Shown piece after piece: positions 25,901 through 34,889 of a stretch of DNA of 64,000 bases. A program made the translations under genes and the position numbers. The stretch comes from Helopsaltes ochotensis (Eukaryota > Chordata > Aves > Passeriformes > Locustellidae): the NCBI GenBank assembly GCA_013400155.1, contig VXBM01001597.1, forward strand, positions 85,488 through 149,487, in the 5' to 3' direction. The notes beneath the pieces were generated by a model that did not search any database, was not told where the DNA came from, and worked only from the letters and a program-made list of their open reading frames with translations. Each line of letters starts with the position of its first letter. The stretch's first letter is position 1.

Positions 25901-28900
25901 CATTTCCCTTTCAAATGGAAATTTGAAGATTGTTGGCTTGTTTCTAGTCTTCTTTTGCTGCGTAGTTTCACAGAACATCCTGAGCTTTCCTAGCTTTGCT
26001 TAAGCAATTACCAGCACACTAAAAAATATTGTGCTTCGCATAGAATTTACCTAGTTTAATCTAAAAAAGCAGGTTAGGAATAAATTTTTTAGATTGTAAC
26101 TCTCAGAATTCAGGGAGCATGTCCTAAATCTTTTTAGAGTACGTGTATACGGAAACGTAGAGTTCACACTTGTGATTCCCTCTGTGATTTTCTCTAAACT
26201 ATCCTTAGTTTTTCAGCAGAAAGGTACTAATAAGATGATTTTTCTGTTAATCTATTTAATTGTTAGAAGTGATGAGATATTTAAAGTAAAAGGAGTTGAA
26301 CTAAGCACCCTTCTCTCATTTTCTGTTTTGAAGAGACTTGTCTTACAACAATATTAAGGACCTCCCAAGTTTTAAGGGCTGCCACACCTTGGAAGAAATG
26401 TAAGTAGAAATAAGTGTTATTTTTATAAACTCCTTAGTATTCTGAGTCCACATCTCTAGAGATTTTTTTGCTTCATGTTTGATCCTAATTTTCAAAAATT
26501 AAGGACAGAGAGAGATAATACAGTGATCTCATCTGAGAAGTGTGCTGGACAGAGAATTCAACCACTTGTGCTTTCCTTAATTAGCTAATGCTTAATTATT
26601 CCTGTGGCACAAAAGAAATGAAAGACACAACTTAATCCTGCATTTCATAGTAGTATTGTAATGCATACAAACAGAATGGTTAGAATGTGCCTAAAGACTC
26701 CATACAGAGTGGAGAGTTGTTTTATATTTCAGTATGACTTTTCAGTGTTCACAAAGTGTTACTTCTAGCTTGAGAGTAATTCAGTCCACACTTAATAGTC
26801 TCTTCTAAGTAAAATGAGTTGTGAATTGGGATTGGGCAGAGGTGCCACGAAAGTGCTTCATGGTTGTATTAACATAGCTGATGCAAAATACTTGACAGTC
26901 TGTCTGCAAGGGGAAATGAGTAGAATCTTGTCATTGATAAGGCTAAAGCTATCCATTAGCACACACCAAGCTGTCCCTTTGTTTGAAATCAGCTAATAAA
27001 GTTCTATTTCTGCTTCTTGCCTTTGCAGTTCCTTACAGCATAATGAAATCCATGAAATTGCGGAAGACACCTTTCAAGGACTATCCTCTCTTCGTGTCCT
27101 GTAAGTGCTTATATAGCTGCGTGCTGAGTGAAACAAGATCATGTTTTTGATTTCCATGTAAACTGATGTCAAGGTTTCGTGTTACAAATTTCATTGATGG
27201 CAAAAGGCCAGCAGCCTGTTTTGGCCATGTTCCTTCTATTCTCTTTTTTATTTTTCTAGCCTAGAAAAATGTTTTTATAAAGACGAAGTCTGAAAAATGA
27301 AATTTTTTTAGTAGTCCAGTATTTTGCGTTGTAACTATATTATTTCCTTATATAGTATTTGGTGGAGTGGTCCTATCTGTTTTCCTCAGGAGAAGAAGAT
27401 AAATAAACAAAATTATCTTCTCCCCTTACAACTCAAGCTATATTAAGTTAGCTGGAAAAACAATCCAGAAATTGGTATTTTAAGAAGATTGTTAAAAGTC
27501 ATGGTGGTCCAGCAGAATCTGGAGCTGGATTTGAAATCCAGCAAAGCAGATGTTCTTCTGTTTGTTCTCCTGTTGTCTTTCCCCATCTCTGCCAACATGA
27601 CCTGCTACAGATGCAGTTGTCACCACACTGGTCATCCTGGCACCTTCATGCTGGGAATAGGGGATACCAGAGCCAGCCTCTGCCTTGGTAGCACAGGTTG
27701 TGCTGGTAGTGTCAGAAAGAAAGGGAAAGGGAGCAGGAATGGGAGATGGATTCTACTTTGGCGATGAGATGAAACATGATACAGCTGCCTTACCAAGGAA
27801 TTTGGCCTCTGTTGCACCTGGCTGAATGGGAATAGAGGGGATTTGTTCTGCATTTCTGAGAAAGGCATTATATATTTGTCACCTTAGCTTTTTTTCCTCA
27901 GTACAGTGGCTGTTACTTTTGGTGAAACTGCCAAAATAATCTCCCCTGTGGCATTCATTGCAGGGACCTCAGTAGAAATCGGATCCATCAGATCCACAAG
28001 GGAGCTTTCATCACTGTTGGAGCTCTTCTTAATCTGTAAGTAGGCTGTTCTGTGCAGTCACTCCCTCTCTCTATCATTAAACTGCTGAGATAATAAATAT
28101 TTTTAGCTTAAAAGTGATGCATTCATCATTTGTTTAATATCTGTGAATCAGAAAGGCTCTTGCTAGCTGAATTTACACAGGGCACACTTTATGCCTGCTG
28201 CACTGACAGGCATTTCCAGACCACAGTCTCATATGATAAAGTCCTTCCTTACTTTAATGAAATGTTATGCCAGAGGATCTTCAAACTTACTGAGTAACAC
28301 TGTCTTAATATTTACATTCCAGAGACCTAAGTTACAATGAGCTTAGTTCATTTTCAGTTGAAGGATTGAGTGGACTGAACCAGCTTAAACTCACAGGCAA
28401 TTCTGAATTGAAAGAAGCTTTGGCAGCAAAGAACTTCGCAAAACTCCGGTATGTTGCTAAATAACACCACAGAGTACTTGCAGTACCAAGCAATGTGATA
28501 ATAAATGGATAAACGTTCCTGAGTGCTGTAGTATCTCAGCATTGGTCTGTATAAAGGGCATCTGACTGTTCTGGTATAGAAGCCAGTTGCAGATAATTTT
28601 CTTAAGATTTTTTAATATTTTCCCTCCACCACTTTTCAGGCAAGATATCTGACTTGACAGTAGTGCTTTGGGTGGATTTCCCATTTGTTACTGAACTGAA
28701 CACATCTGACTTTCACAGTGTGGAGAACAGGAGCAGATACACAGGTGTCTTGATTACATAATCACCATGCTTTATATATATTTTCTTGGAGGCAAATTAT
28801 AAGAATAAAAATAATCATTCAAATAACAGATGTGAGAGATGGATCAGACAGTGATGACCTGTTTTCCATTTTACAAGGATCTTTCTGCACATTAAGAAGA

Positions 28901-31900
28901 CATAGCCTGATGTTCCTCCTAAATATTTCAAGAAGAGAATTCAACATAGTTGATATGGTAGTCCTGAGTGAAAAAAATTAGATTCTTGTCTGCTATTCCC
29001 TCATTGTTTATGTGGTTTTCTTAGAACTCTGTGTGAAGATGTTCCTTTTCTCTGCCAGAATAACAATATGTACCATTTCTGCCAAACGCACAAAAAAATA
29101 GAAATCTTATTTTGGTATCACAGAATGAAGAGTGAGAAAAAAAAATGTAACAAAAGGTTGTGGTCATCTGGGAATTAACTTTCTTACAAAACAGTTTCTC
29201 TTTAATTAGCTTTCTTAATTATTTTCAGTTTAATTTCTATGGCAATGCCACAAACTAACTCTGATCAAAATTTGGTTTGTATATGGAGTAGAAAGAATAA
29301 TAGAGAACTAAATATCACATCATCATCTTTGTACTTCTCACTTGTATACATCACCTGTCCTTTATCTCTGTGCAAGAATTCACTATAAATGGTTATACCT
29401 GATCCAGTTTGAAATAGTTTTTATCAGCCACCGTGAGAAAAAGAATTTGAGTTTAGCACTTTAGTGTGCTACTTATTTTTAATAGGTGGTAATCTTAACT
29501 TTGGTTACAAAGTTTAATGGTCTTGGTTGTTCTACCTGTGTTACAGGTCACTCTCTGTACCATATGCTTATCAATGCTGTGCATTTTGGGGTTGTGATTC
29601 TTATCTAAACTCTAATGCTGAAGATTCCAGTCACCTTGATCAAGGTGCCTTGATGGATCATGAGAAGGGTAAGTGTTTCATCGTACTTAACCAGCAGTAT
29701 TGTTTTTTACCAAACTAGAATAACAGTGTATGTTGCCTTTGAGTAAGGGAATATGAAAAATACAAATCTTCATAGGGATACAAAAGCAGTCTCTGAAAGT
29801 GCTTGGCAATTGCTTACAAATCAGCAGTGCCGTGTTTCGTCTAAACATGTGAAAGATATGTTGGACACTGCAAGACTTGCCTGTCTGAAAAAAAGATAGC
29901 TATTTAAAAAAATTCAAACTGCAAGTATTTCTTCTGTCATGGTTTTACTCTTCCCAGTGTTCCAGCCTTTCTATTCAGACAGGACTTGTCCTTCCACTGT
30001 CTACTTCAGGCTCGTAGATCTTTCCCCAGTGATCAAAGATGTTGCTTTGTTACAGAGCCTTGTGAGCAGCAATTTCTGCACTGAGCATCTGACTTTATAT
30101 GGCAAACCAGAACAGCTTCACTTATCAAAAGACTCAGGTGTCACTGAAATACTTCCTAGGCAGCTTCACTGCTATTTCACTTACTTTTCTTCCTATAACT
30201 AACATGTTTTTCACTTTTACAGCTAATGCAGATATTCTAAGAAATGCAAAAAATGAGGAATTGGGACAGACTATTATTCATTGTACACCAGCAACAGGTA
30301 AGTCTTACAATGTGGTTTAGCCACACTGAACTTCAGGCATGGTGTTATGCAAAGAGTTGAGTGCAGAAATTCATCTTTCATTCCTGGTAGTCATTCTGTA
30401 CACAGAAGATTAAATTCTCCAATGCTTTTGGTAAAACTTGATTTATGTCAGTGTTTTGGATGAGCAATCACAAAGATTTGACTCAGCTTTAGACATGTAG
30501 CCCTTTATTGGAAAACTTTGCTAGGAAAAACAGCAAAATTTCTTTCCCTAAGCCAAATAATCAAGACTGTAATGCTCATATTTGGAGTCTGCTAATGCAC
30601 TGCATCCTAATTCTGCCTTATTTTTGCCAAGATGTCTGTGGAGCAGACTATGAATGTTCATCTGTTCCAATGAGAGCTCAGCCTGTGCTTTAAAAGCTTA
30701 ACTCCAACTGCTATCATTGGTGATTTTAACAAAGCTTGATATCTTTTCAGGAGAGAGGATAAGGAGCACTCATGTGATCTGTTCCCTAGCCCTGCTGTAG
30801 CCACATTAACTGTGAGCAGAGGGCTGTTAGAAGTAGCTGGAGTAGGCAGTAGCATCTTAAACTGATAAAGACACTTGTGTAGTGAATAGTCCTGTTGGCA
30901 TACCAAGACTTACTCCAATTCAGGCTTGAACAGTCCAGGAGTGTTGAAAGTCTTTGATCTTGCAATGAATATTTTCATTCTGGGCAGCTTTGTTTCTGCC
31001 CTTCAGTTTCTCTTCCTCAAACTGCAAACTTCTGTACACCATTCCACTCAGCTTGTAAAGGACTTGCTGTGCCTCTTGCTTTCTTGCCATTGCCACAGCC
31101 TCTCCAGAGGATTCCTTCCATACATCTTGTACCCTTTTGTCTGCATAAACAGGAACATGCAGGTGCAGTATGCTTCCAATGAAATAATTTCTGGATGAGC
31201 AGGATTTTTCCGAGTCTTATTTTTCTCTTCTTCTAACTACTATTTTATGTTACGAAAATCTGTTTATCTTCTGAACTAGCTCTGGCTTTAATATCCAGAA
31301 TATCACAAGGATTTCTTGATCACAGCCAAAAAAACCTGTAGTCAGAAAGTCAAATATATTGGTGTAATTTTACATAATCTGAAAGTTAATTTGTTGAAGG
31401 TGCTTAATTGCTTTTAATCTCCTGTTTACAGAATGAGAATTGAGATGGTGTGTAACATGGGTTAAATTTTTTAAGTCTTTAGCTCTTTTTTTTTTGCCCA
31501 TGCCAGAAATACTGTAGTAGGTCTAAAAGGAAGAGCTTGTTCTACAAGTTCACAATTTGCCTTGTTTTTCACCAGTCCCTCTTGTACTAACAAGTTACTA
31601 TGTCATGCTGCCATCTTATCTGCCATAAGATACTACACCCACCACATAAGTTCTGAATCACTGCTCAGTCTGTAGATCCACTTTGCCTAAAGAATGGATT
31701 GCTGAACAGTGGGGCTCAAGTAGCCCAAGTTTGCTGAAACATCCTTCCAAGCATGAATTTTTGCCCCTTCTGAGCATGGGCTGGGAATATCAGTGTGAGA
31801 AGAGGGTAACTTAACTCAAAGCATAGCTAGACTTTGGGAGAAAGACAGGAAAGGTGGTGGCTTTTATTTGTTTAATGCACAGCTACTAGACAAGTGGCTT

Positions 31901-34889
31901 CAAATTGATTTTTGGAAGCACAGAGCTGTCATTTAAAAATTTCGTCGGTACGAAGTTGTTTTTATTTTTAAGTAGATCAGCTTAGCGCAGGTATTGTTGT
32001 GTCACATTAATGTATTGTAAAGCTAATTATTGATGTTTTAATTGGCAATACCTGCTAAAAAGGGGTCTTACTCCCGATTTTCTGATAATCCAGTGAGCTC
32101 CATTATATTGTGCCCAGAAATGAAGCTTGATCATGTAAACAAACAAAAAGTTCTGGGGTTTTTTTTGTTTTGGTTTTGGTTTTTTTGGTAGATTTTTGCA
32201 GGAGTTTTGTTGTTTGGTTCATTTTTTTGCTTGTCAATTCATTAATTTCTGGGAGTTCCTTTAGGTTTTGGGGGATTTTTGCACTGACATTTAATCATTC
32301 TTGGCAGTTCTGTTTCTGCCCAAGTTAGGGATGGGTTGTCCTTATCTTTCCCCTGCCTAAAGGAAAGGCATGTGCTATATAGAGCCAGGGTCACAGGCTG
32401 AATCCAGCTTAGAAGCTCCAGCCTTTGTAGTTTGGCATTTTTCTTCAGCTCTGTCCTGCGGTGACTTTATAATGCTTTTGTCCCCAGTCATCTATTGTGT
32501 TTATGCTGGATATTATGTTCTGCGCCTTTAAGACTGGTTGGAGAGAAAAAGAAGCATGCAGTTTGTTATCAGAAACTGCACTTGCTTCCCTGCATCCTTC
32601 ACACCGACAGTTGTTGTCTACTGCATGGACAGTGGGAGAGAGCTCTCCTTTGGTTTTTAGTTAGTTTTTTTAGCTAGCTGATGCAGAGAAGTTCCCTGGA
32701 CTGTTTTTTTCTTTCTGAATGGTCCGCAACGGCAGGAAGGATCCTGAGCTTTTGGGCTTACAACAATTAGTGGTGCCTAGTGGGGATATAGGAGAGGTAA
32801 AATTCTTCTAATTCTTAATTAAAATAAGTAGAATTTCCTTATGGAATAAATAGCAGTTAGGCAGATTAGAAGGGTAAGCAATAGTAGTGACTTTTTTTCC
32901 TTGTCTTGTCTCCTATTATTTTGTTGGACTTTTTTATTATGTAAGCTGTTTTCTGTGACAAAAGAAGAAGAAAAGAATAATTTTCTCATACGACTTTTCA
33001 AGCTCACAGTACCTTTCAGTGGTGAGGCTGGGGGACAGAGCTTGTGGTAAATTCCTGTCCCTATTAATGCTGATTAAATTGAATTTCTCTGCTGTTCTAC
33101 AGATGTTTCCTTGGGACCAAAAGTTACTCCAGAAGGCATGTTTGTGAATAATTTCTGGAGAGAACATGTTCCTTCTAAAAATTTCTTTTCCCTTACAGGG
33201 GGATTGTGAACATTCACTTTGATATTTTTTGCCAACCTTTTTTATGAAGTATGAAATCTACATAAAATAAAGAAGTATTTAGATGGCACTAATAAAAGCT
33301 ATTTTGAATAGCTAAAAGATAATTAAGTTTGTTTAGGTAGTTTGTTTATACAAAACATTTTCAAGTGACCATTCACTACAGTAATTATTATTTCAGGCAT
33401 AATTAATTAGTAAATAACTTAATTAGTAAATAACTTCAGCAGAATTGTTTACTTTCAGCTGACCTATTTAGCAGTTCAGTTGTGTATTCTATTCATGAAT
33501 TAATGAGGAGTACGCTTTTAAGACCTTTTCAAAATCTTGCTTATTAAGGCAGAATTTTTCCCTAAATTGGTTGTCCTTCTGTTTTGTTTTGTTTTGTTTT
33601 GTTTTCTTCTAGGTGCTTTTAAGCCTTGTGAATATTTATTGGGCAGCTGGATGATTCGCCTTACTGTCTGGTTTATTTTTTTGGTTGCTTTGTTCTTCAA
33701 TCTGCTTGTCATGTTAACAATATTTGCATCCTGTACTACGTTGCCATCTTCCAAACTGTTTATAAGCCTGATTTCTGTCTCTAACTTATTTCTGGGAGTT
33801 TATACTGGTATTTTAACTTTCTTGGATGCTATATCTTGGGGAAGATTTGCTGAATTTGGCATATGGTGGGAGACTGGCAGTGGTTGCAGACTTGCTGGGT
33901 TTCTTGCAGTTTTTTCATCAGAAAGTGCCATTTTTTTCCTGATGTTGGCAGCTGTTGAACGGAGCTTCTCTGCAAAGGAGTTTATTAAAAAGGGGAAAAG
34001 CAATCACCAAAAACAATTTCAACTTGCAGCATTTATTGCTTTCCTGTGTGCTCTGGTAGCAGGATGCTTGCCACTTTTTTATAAAGCAGAGTACTCAGCA
34101 TCACCCCTTTGCTTGCCCTTTCCCACTGGAGAAACACCTTTGTTAGGTTTCACAGTAACTTTAGTGCTACTGAATTCATTAGCATTTTTGCTAATGGCTG
34201 TCATCTACACTAAACTCTATTGCAACTTGGAAAAAGAGGATCTCTCTGAAAACTCACAGTCCAGCACAATTAAGCATGTTGCTTGGCTAATCTTCACAAA
34301 CTGCATCTTTTTCTGTCCTGTTGCGTTTTTCTCATTTGCACCGTTGATCACTGCAATTTCTATCAGCCCTGAAATCATGAAGTCTGTTACTTTGATATTT
34401 TTCCCACTGCCTGCTTGCCTGAATCCAGTCCTGTATGTATTCTTCAACCCAAAGTTCAAGGAAGACTGGAAGCTGCTCAGACGCCATCTGACCAGGAAGA
34501 ATGGAGCAGTAGCAATTGCTGTCAATGGTCAAGGGGGCTGCGTGATGCAAGATTTTTACTACGACTGTGGCATTTACACTCACTTGCAGGGTAACATTGC
34601 TCTGTGTGAGTGTTGTGAATCACTCCTTTTATCCAAGCCAATACCCTGTAAACATTTAATAAAATCCCACAGCTGTCCTGCACTGGCAGTGGTGCCTTGC
34701 CAAAGGCCAGATGGCTACTGGTCAGACTGTGGCACCCAGTCAGCCCACTCTGACTATGCGGACGAGGATGACTCCTTTGTATCAGACAGCTCGGACCAAG
34801 TGCAGGCCTGTGGCCGTGCATGTTTCTACCAAAGCAGAGGGTTCCCTTTGGTTCGTTATGCCTACAACATACCAAGAATTAAAGACTGA
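4878..34889 (+). CDS. LGR4: LGR4, leucine-rich repeat G-protein-coupled receptor 4 (5' end missing; 16 exons)
   Basis: LGR4 is a plasma-membrane receptor for R-spondins. In the known pathway the bound receptor draws in RNF43/ZNRF3, which spares Frizzled and strengthens Wnt/beta-catenin signalling. The coding parts are 4878-4949, 6358-6429, 14321-14536, 15183-15254, 16671-16739, 17333-17404, 17490-17561, 18226-18294, 18698-18769, 26334-26399, 27029-27100, 27964-28035, 28323-28448, 29547-29668, 30223-30297 and 33613-34889. They total 2596 nt including the stop, join in frame, and have GT-AG introns. Human LGR4 is 951 codons, so about 260 nt are missing: exon 1 with the signal peptide and LRR N-cap, plus one 72-nt repeat exon. 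Visible parts are the LRR array, the Cys-rich C-cap and hinge (CCAFWGCDSY), seven membrane segments and a long Ser/Cys-rich tail. Near-identity to mammalian LGR4 through the 7TM region excludes LGR5 and LGR6. No frameshift or stop interrupts the joined exons. Confidence 0.97.
6358..6429 (+). CDS. LGR4: LGR4 exon (human exon 4 equivalent)
   Basis: A 72-nt exon after tttttgcag and before gtaagt. It encodes the LRR with core LTLQNNQLKTVPNDAI and has the same phase-2 edges as its neighbours. Confidence 0.96.
6430..14320 (+). other. LGR4 intron, 7.9 kb
   Basis: A long AT-rich intron. The only recognisable insertion is the tRNA-derived SINE at 8122-8252 on the - strand. A (GA)n-like stretch near 7095-7115 and an A/C-rich simple repeat at about 13400-13440 are low-complexity. 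No further coding exon was found, as expected because the flanking exons join directly to give the continuous LGR4 protein. Confidence 0.85.
8122..8252 (-). mobile_element. tRNA-derived SINE with CR1-like tail (TguSINE1-like)
   Basis: Read on the - strand, the head resembles tRNA-Ile. It has an A box in TTAGCTCAGTTGG (+ 8234-8246) and a B box in GGGTTCAATCCCTG (+ 8190-8203) at tRNA-like spacing. The remaining ~55 bp (+ 8122-8180) match the 3' end of avian CR1 LINEs, recognisable from AATCACAG...ATTCTGAGTTGGAAGG in the + sense. A tRNA-Ile head plus a CR1 tail is the structure described for the passerine SINE TguSINE1, which I name from memory. The tRNA part is decayed, with the anticodon arm altered, so this is not a functional tRNA gene. 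Confidence 0.8.
14321..14536 (+). CDS. LGR4: LGR4 exon carrying three LRRs (human exon 5 equivalent)
   Basis: A 216-nt exon, exactly three 72-nt modules, after ttaatacag and before gtgagt. It encodes repeats starting RLDANHITAIPEDSF, LWLDDNSLTEVPIHPL and LTLALNKITHIPDYAF. An N-glycosylation sequon is visible in TNLSSL. The two introns that separate single repeats elsewhere in the gene are absent here. The following intron (14537-15182) shows nothing identifiable. Confidence 0.97.
15183..15254 (+). CDS. LGR4: LGR4 exon, single LRR
   Basis: 72 nt, acceptor tttttcag, donor gtaagt. It encodes HLHNNKIKTIGKHCFDGL and the rest of one repeat, with phase-2 edges. The intron after it (15255-16670) contains nothing I can identify. 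Confidence 0.96.
16671..16739 (+). CDS. LGR4: LGR4 exon, 23-residue LRR
   Basis: 69 nt, acceptor ttcttctag, donor gtgagt. It encodes DLNYNNMVEFPEAIKALP and the rest of one short repeat. The length is one codon less than the 72-nt module but keeps the phase. Confidence 0.96.
17333..17404 (+). CDS. LGR4: LGR4 exon, single LRR
   Basis: 72 nt, acceptor atctttag, donor gtaagt. It encodes GFHSNYISIIPDGAFAGN and the rest of one repeat. It is separated from the next exon by only 85 bp, the shortest intron in the gene here. Confidence 0.96.
17490..17561 (+). CDS. LGR4: LGR4 exon, single LRR
   Basis: 72 nt, acceptor atttcccag, donor gtaagt. It encodes HLYDNPLSFVGNSAFQNL and the rest of one repeat, with a possible N-glycosylation sequon in NLSD. 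The next intron (17562-18225) holds nothing identifiable. Confidence 0.96.
18226..18294 (+). CDS. LGR4: LGR4 exon, 23-residue LRR
   Basis: 69 nt, acceptor tttttag, donor gtaagt. It encodes VIRGASMVQWFPNLTGT and the rest of one irregular repeat, with a sequon in NLTG. Confidence 0.96.
18698..18769 (+). CDS. LGR4: LGR4 exon, single LRR
   Basis: 72 nt, acceptor tcccacag, donor gtaagt. It encodes TLTGTKINSIPFNLCQEQ and the rest of one repeat. The intron after it is the one that received the endogenous retrovirus. Confidence 0.96.
19264..19582 (-). repeat. 3' LTR copy, truncated
   Basis: Direct repeat of 24384-24689. The outer edge reads TGGTGTCC on the + strand, matching TGGTAT at the start of the other copy. 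The inner edge runs straight into integrase sequence at GTGGGCCACAG, so the upstream part of this LTR (U3) is lost together with the end of pol. Confidence 0.85.
19583..20740 (-). pseudogene. retroviral pol: RNase H and integrase N-terminus (broken)
   Basis: The open frame at 19934-20263 encodes a region of RNase H type (WAAEEWKDI, VDAHVPKS) passing into the start of integrase (ARWAHDASGNQGRD). Leftward, the zinc-binding segment and part of the integrase core can be followed in other frames until it stops at the LTR junction near 19583. Several stops and frame changes interrupt it. Product not expected. Confidence 0.75.
20874..22150 (-). pseudogene. retroviral protease and reverse transcriptase (broken)
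   Basis: Read on the - strand, protease-like sequence (about 22150-21923) is followed by the RT start and then the polymerase active site: a YIDD motif is directly visible at + 21389-21400, in the context LQYIDDITVWG. The downstream connection region is seen in 21137-21382 and 20874-21104. Frame shifts between these segments and stops inside them show it is dead. The RT signature and the Lys-type primer site do not point clearly to one ERV class. Confidence 0.8.
22290..24276 (-). pseudogene. retroviral gag (broken)
   Basis: Three open stretches on the - strand lie in the expected order downstream of the primer site: 24276-23701 (191 codons, begins at an ATG about 85 nt after the primer site; matrix-like position), 23060-22752 (capsid-like) and 22742-22290 (ends in a basic and then Asp-rich stretch, including a (GAT)n-coded Asp run). 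The assignment rests on order and on similarity in character to avian ERV gag regions. They are separated by stops and frame changes. Confidence 0.65.
24361..24377 (-). other. retroviral primer binding site, tRNA-Lys-like
   Basis: On the - strand the sequence is TGGCGTCCAATGTGGCT, 6 nt inside the LTR edge. It looks like the tRNA-Lys1,2-type primer site with C-to-T changes at CpG positions. It fixes the direction of the element and the 5' LTR. Confidence 0.7.
24384..24990 (-). repeat. 5' LTR of the antisense provirus
   Basis: The left part (24384-24689) repeats 19264-19582. The right part (24690-24990) has no counterpart in the truncated 3' LTR, but includes a 66-bp stretch (about 24769-24834) found again, inverted, at about 32630-32704 inside another LTR. 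The outer boundary is uncertain because the sequence runs directly into the primer binding site of a second element. Confidence 0.65.
24993..25010 (-). other. second retroviral primer binding site
   Basis: The - strand reads TGGCGCCCAAGAACGTGGGG immediately after an LTR end (CACACCGCA). This is tRNA-Lys-type with an apparent 3-nt insertion. It belongs to the LTR at 25012-25628, not to the provirus on its left. Confidence 0.65.
25012..25628 (-). mobile_element. LTR of a second endogenous retrovirus, antisense
   Basis: Read on the - strand it starts TGTACAAGTGAGAGACC, has a TATA-like CATAAAAACC (+ about 25252-25261), an AATAAA poly(A) signal (+ 25153-25158) and ends CACACCGCA one base before a primer binding site. 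The U3 part is strongly purine/pyrimidine-asymmetric and contains an assembly gap. Only the LTR, primer site and perhaps a short leader remain; no genes follow. Its sequence is unrelated to the 24384 LTR. Confidence 0.75.
25299..25493. other. assembly gap (195 N)
   Basis: A run of N inside the G-rich U3 part of the LTR. The apparent open frames crossing it on both strands are artefacts. Confidence 0.99.
26334..26399 (+). CDS. LGR4: LGR4 exon, 22-residue LRR
   Basis: 66 nt, acceptor tttgaag, donor gtaagt. It encodes DLSYNNIKDLPSFKGC and the rest of one short repeat. It joins in frame across the 7.6-kb intron that contains the retroviral block. Between the block and this exon (25629-26333) I see nothing notable. 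Confidence 0.96.
27029..27100 (+). CDS. LGR4: LGR4 exon, single LRR
   Basis: 72 nt, acceptor ctttgcag, donor gtaagt. It encodes SLQHNEIHEIAEDTFQGL and the rest of one repeat. Confidence 0.96.
27964..28035 (+). CDS. LGR4: LGR4 exon, single LRR
   Basis: 72 nt, acceptor cattgcag, donor gtaagt. It encodes DLSRNRIHQIHKGAFITV and the rest of one repeat. The intron before it (27101-27963) has no identifiable feature. Confidence 0.96.
28323..28448 (+). CDS. LGR4: LGR4 exon, last LRR and start of C-cap
   Basis: 126 nt, acceptor attccag, donor gtatgt. It encodes DLSYNELSSFSVEGLSGL, then the LKLTGNSELKEALAAK segment that leads into the cysteine-rich cap. An Arg codon is split at the 3' edge. The intron after it (28449-29546) contains nothing identifiable. 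Confidence 0.95.
29547..29668 (+). CDS. LGR4: LGR4 exon, Cys-rich C-cap and hinge
   Basis: 122 nt, acceptor gttacag, donor gtaagt. It encodes SLSVPYAYQCCAFWGCDSY, the hallmark of the LGR-family C-terminal flanking region, followed by a polar hinge. The exon leaves in phase 1, a change from the phase-2 LRR exons. Confidence 0.95.
30223..30297 (+). CDS. LGR4: LGR4 exon, hinge
   Basis: 75 nt, acceptor tttacag, donor gtaagt, entered and left in phase 1. It encodes ANADILRNAKNEELGQ and then IIHCTPATG, whose last part is typical of LGR4 just before the 7TM domain. The first part of the hinge is the least conserved portion of the protein. Confidence 0.92.
32300..32765 (+). mobile_element. LTR, sense orientation, in last LGR4 intron
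   Basis: A TATA-like GCTATATAG lies near 32375 and a likely LTR end ACAACA at 32765 is followed 5 nt later by a primer-site-like sequence. About 75 bp at 32630-32704 match, inverted, the 5' LTR of the antisense provirus at 24.8 kb, which makes the two related families. The left edge is approximate. No retroviral genes follow. Confidence 0.6.
32771..32788 (+). other. possible retroviral primer binding site
   Basis: TGGTGCCTAGTGGGGATA just after the LTR end. It resembles a decayed tRNA-His-type site. It suggests a few bases of internal sequence were kept, so this may be a broken provirus end and not a clean solo LTR. Confidence 0.4.
33581..33605 (+). repeat. (GTTTT)5 microsatellite next to splice acceptor
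   Basis: Five GTTTT units end 6 nt before the AG of the last LGR4 acceptor, so the repeat supplies most of the polypyrimidine tract for the 7TM exon. Confidence 0.9.
33613..34889 (+). CDS. LGR4: LGR4 last coding exon: 7TM domain and cytoplasmic tail
   Basis: 1277 nt including the TGA stop, acceptor cttctag. It encodes the whole rhodopsin-like domain: TM1 (LTVWFIFLVALFFNLLV), TM2 (LFISLISVSNLFLGVYTG), the ECL1/TM3 cysteine in WWETGSGC, TM3 ending AAVERSFSAK (Glu-Arg in place of the usual DRY), TM4, a second extracellular cysteine in SPLCLPFP, TM5, TM6 (FTNCIFFCPVAFFSF) and TM7 with NPVLYVFFNP for NPxxY. The roughly 130-residue tail has Cys clusters (CECCES) and acidic/Ser motifs (SDYADEDDSFVSDSSDQ), ending YAYNIPRIKD. 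Codons match other vertebrate LGR4 closely. The open frame extends 25 codons upstream into the intron, but starts at TTG and not ATG. Confidence 0.98.

Larger units (their letters stand above)
30298..33612 (+). other. last LGR4 intron, 3.3 kb
   Basis: It contains a sense-oriented LTR at about 32300-32765 and a (GTTTT)5 microsatellite at 33581-33605 directly upstream of the acceptor. The rest is unremarkable, apart from T/G-rich low-complexity sequence at about 32155-32230. Confidence 0.8.

Noticed and set aside
33537..34889. A single 450-codon open frame that seems to be an intronless receptor gene
   Set aside because: Its first codon at 33537 is TTG, and 33537-33612 is the polypyrimidine tract and acceptor of the last LGR4 intron. 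The protein from 33613 is the normal LGR4 last exon.
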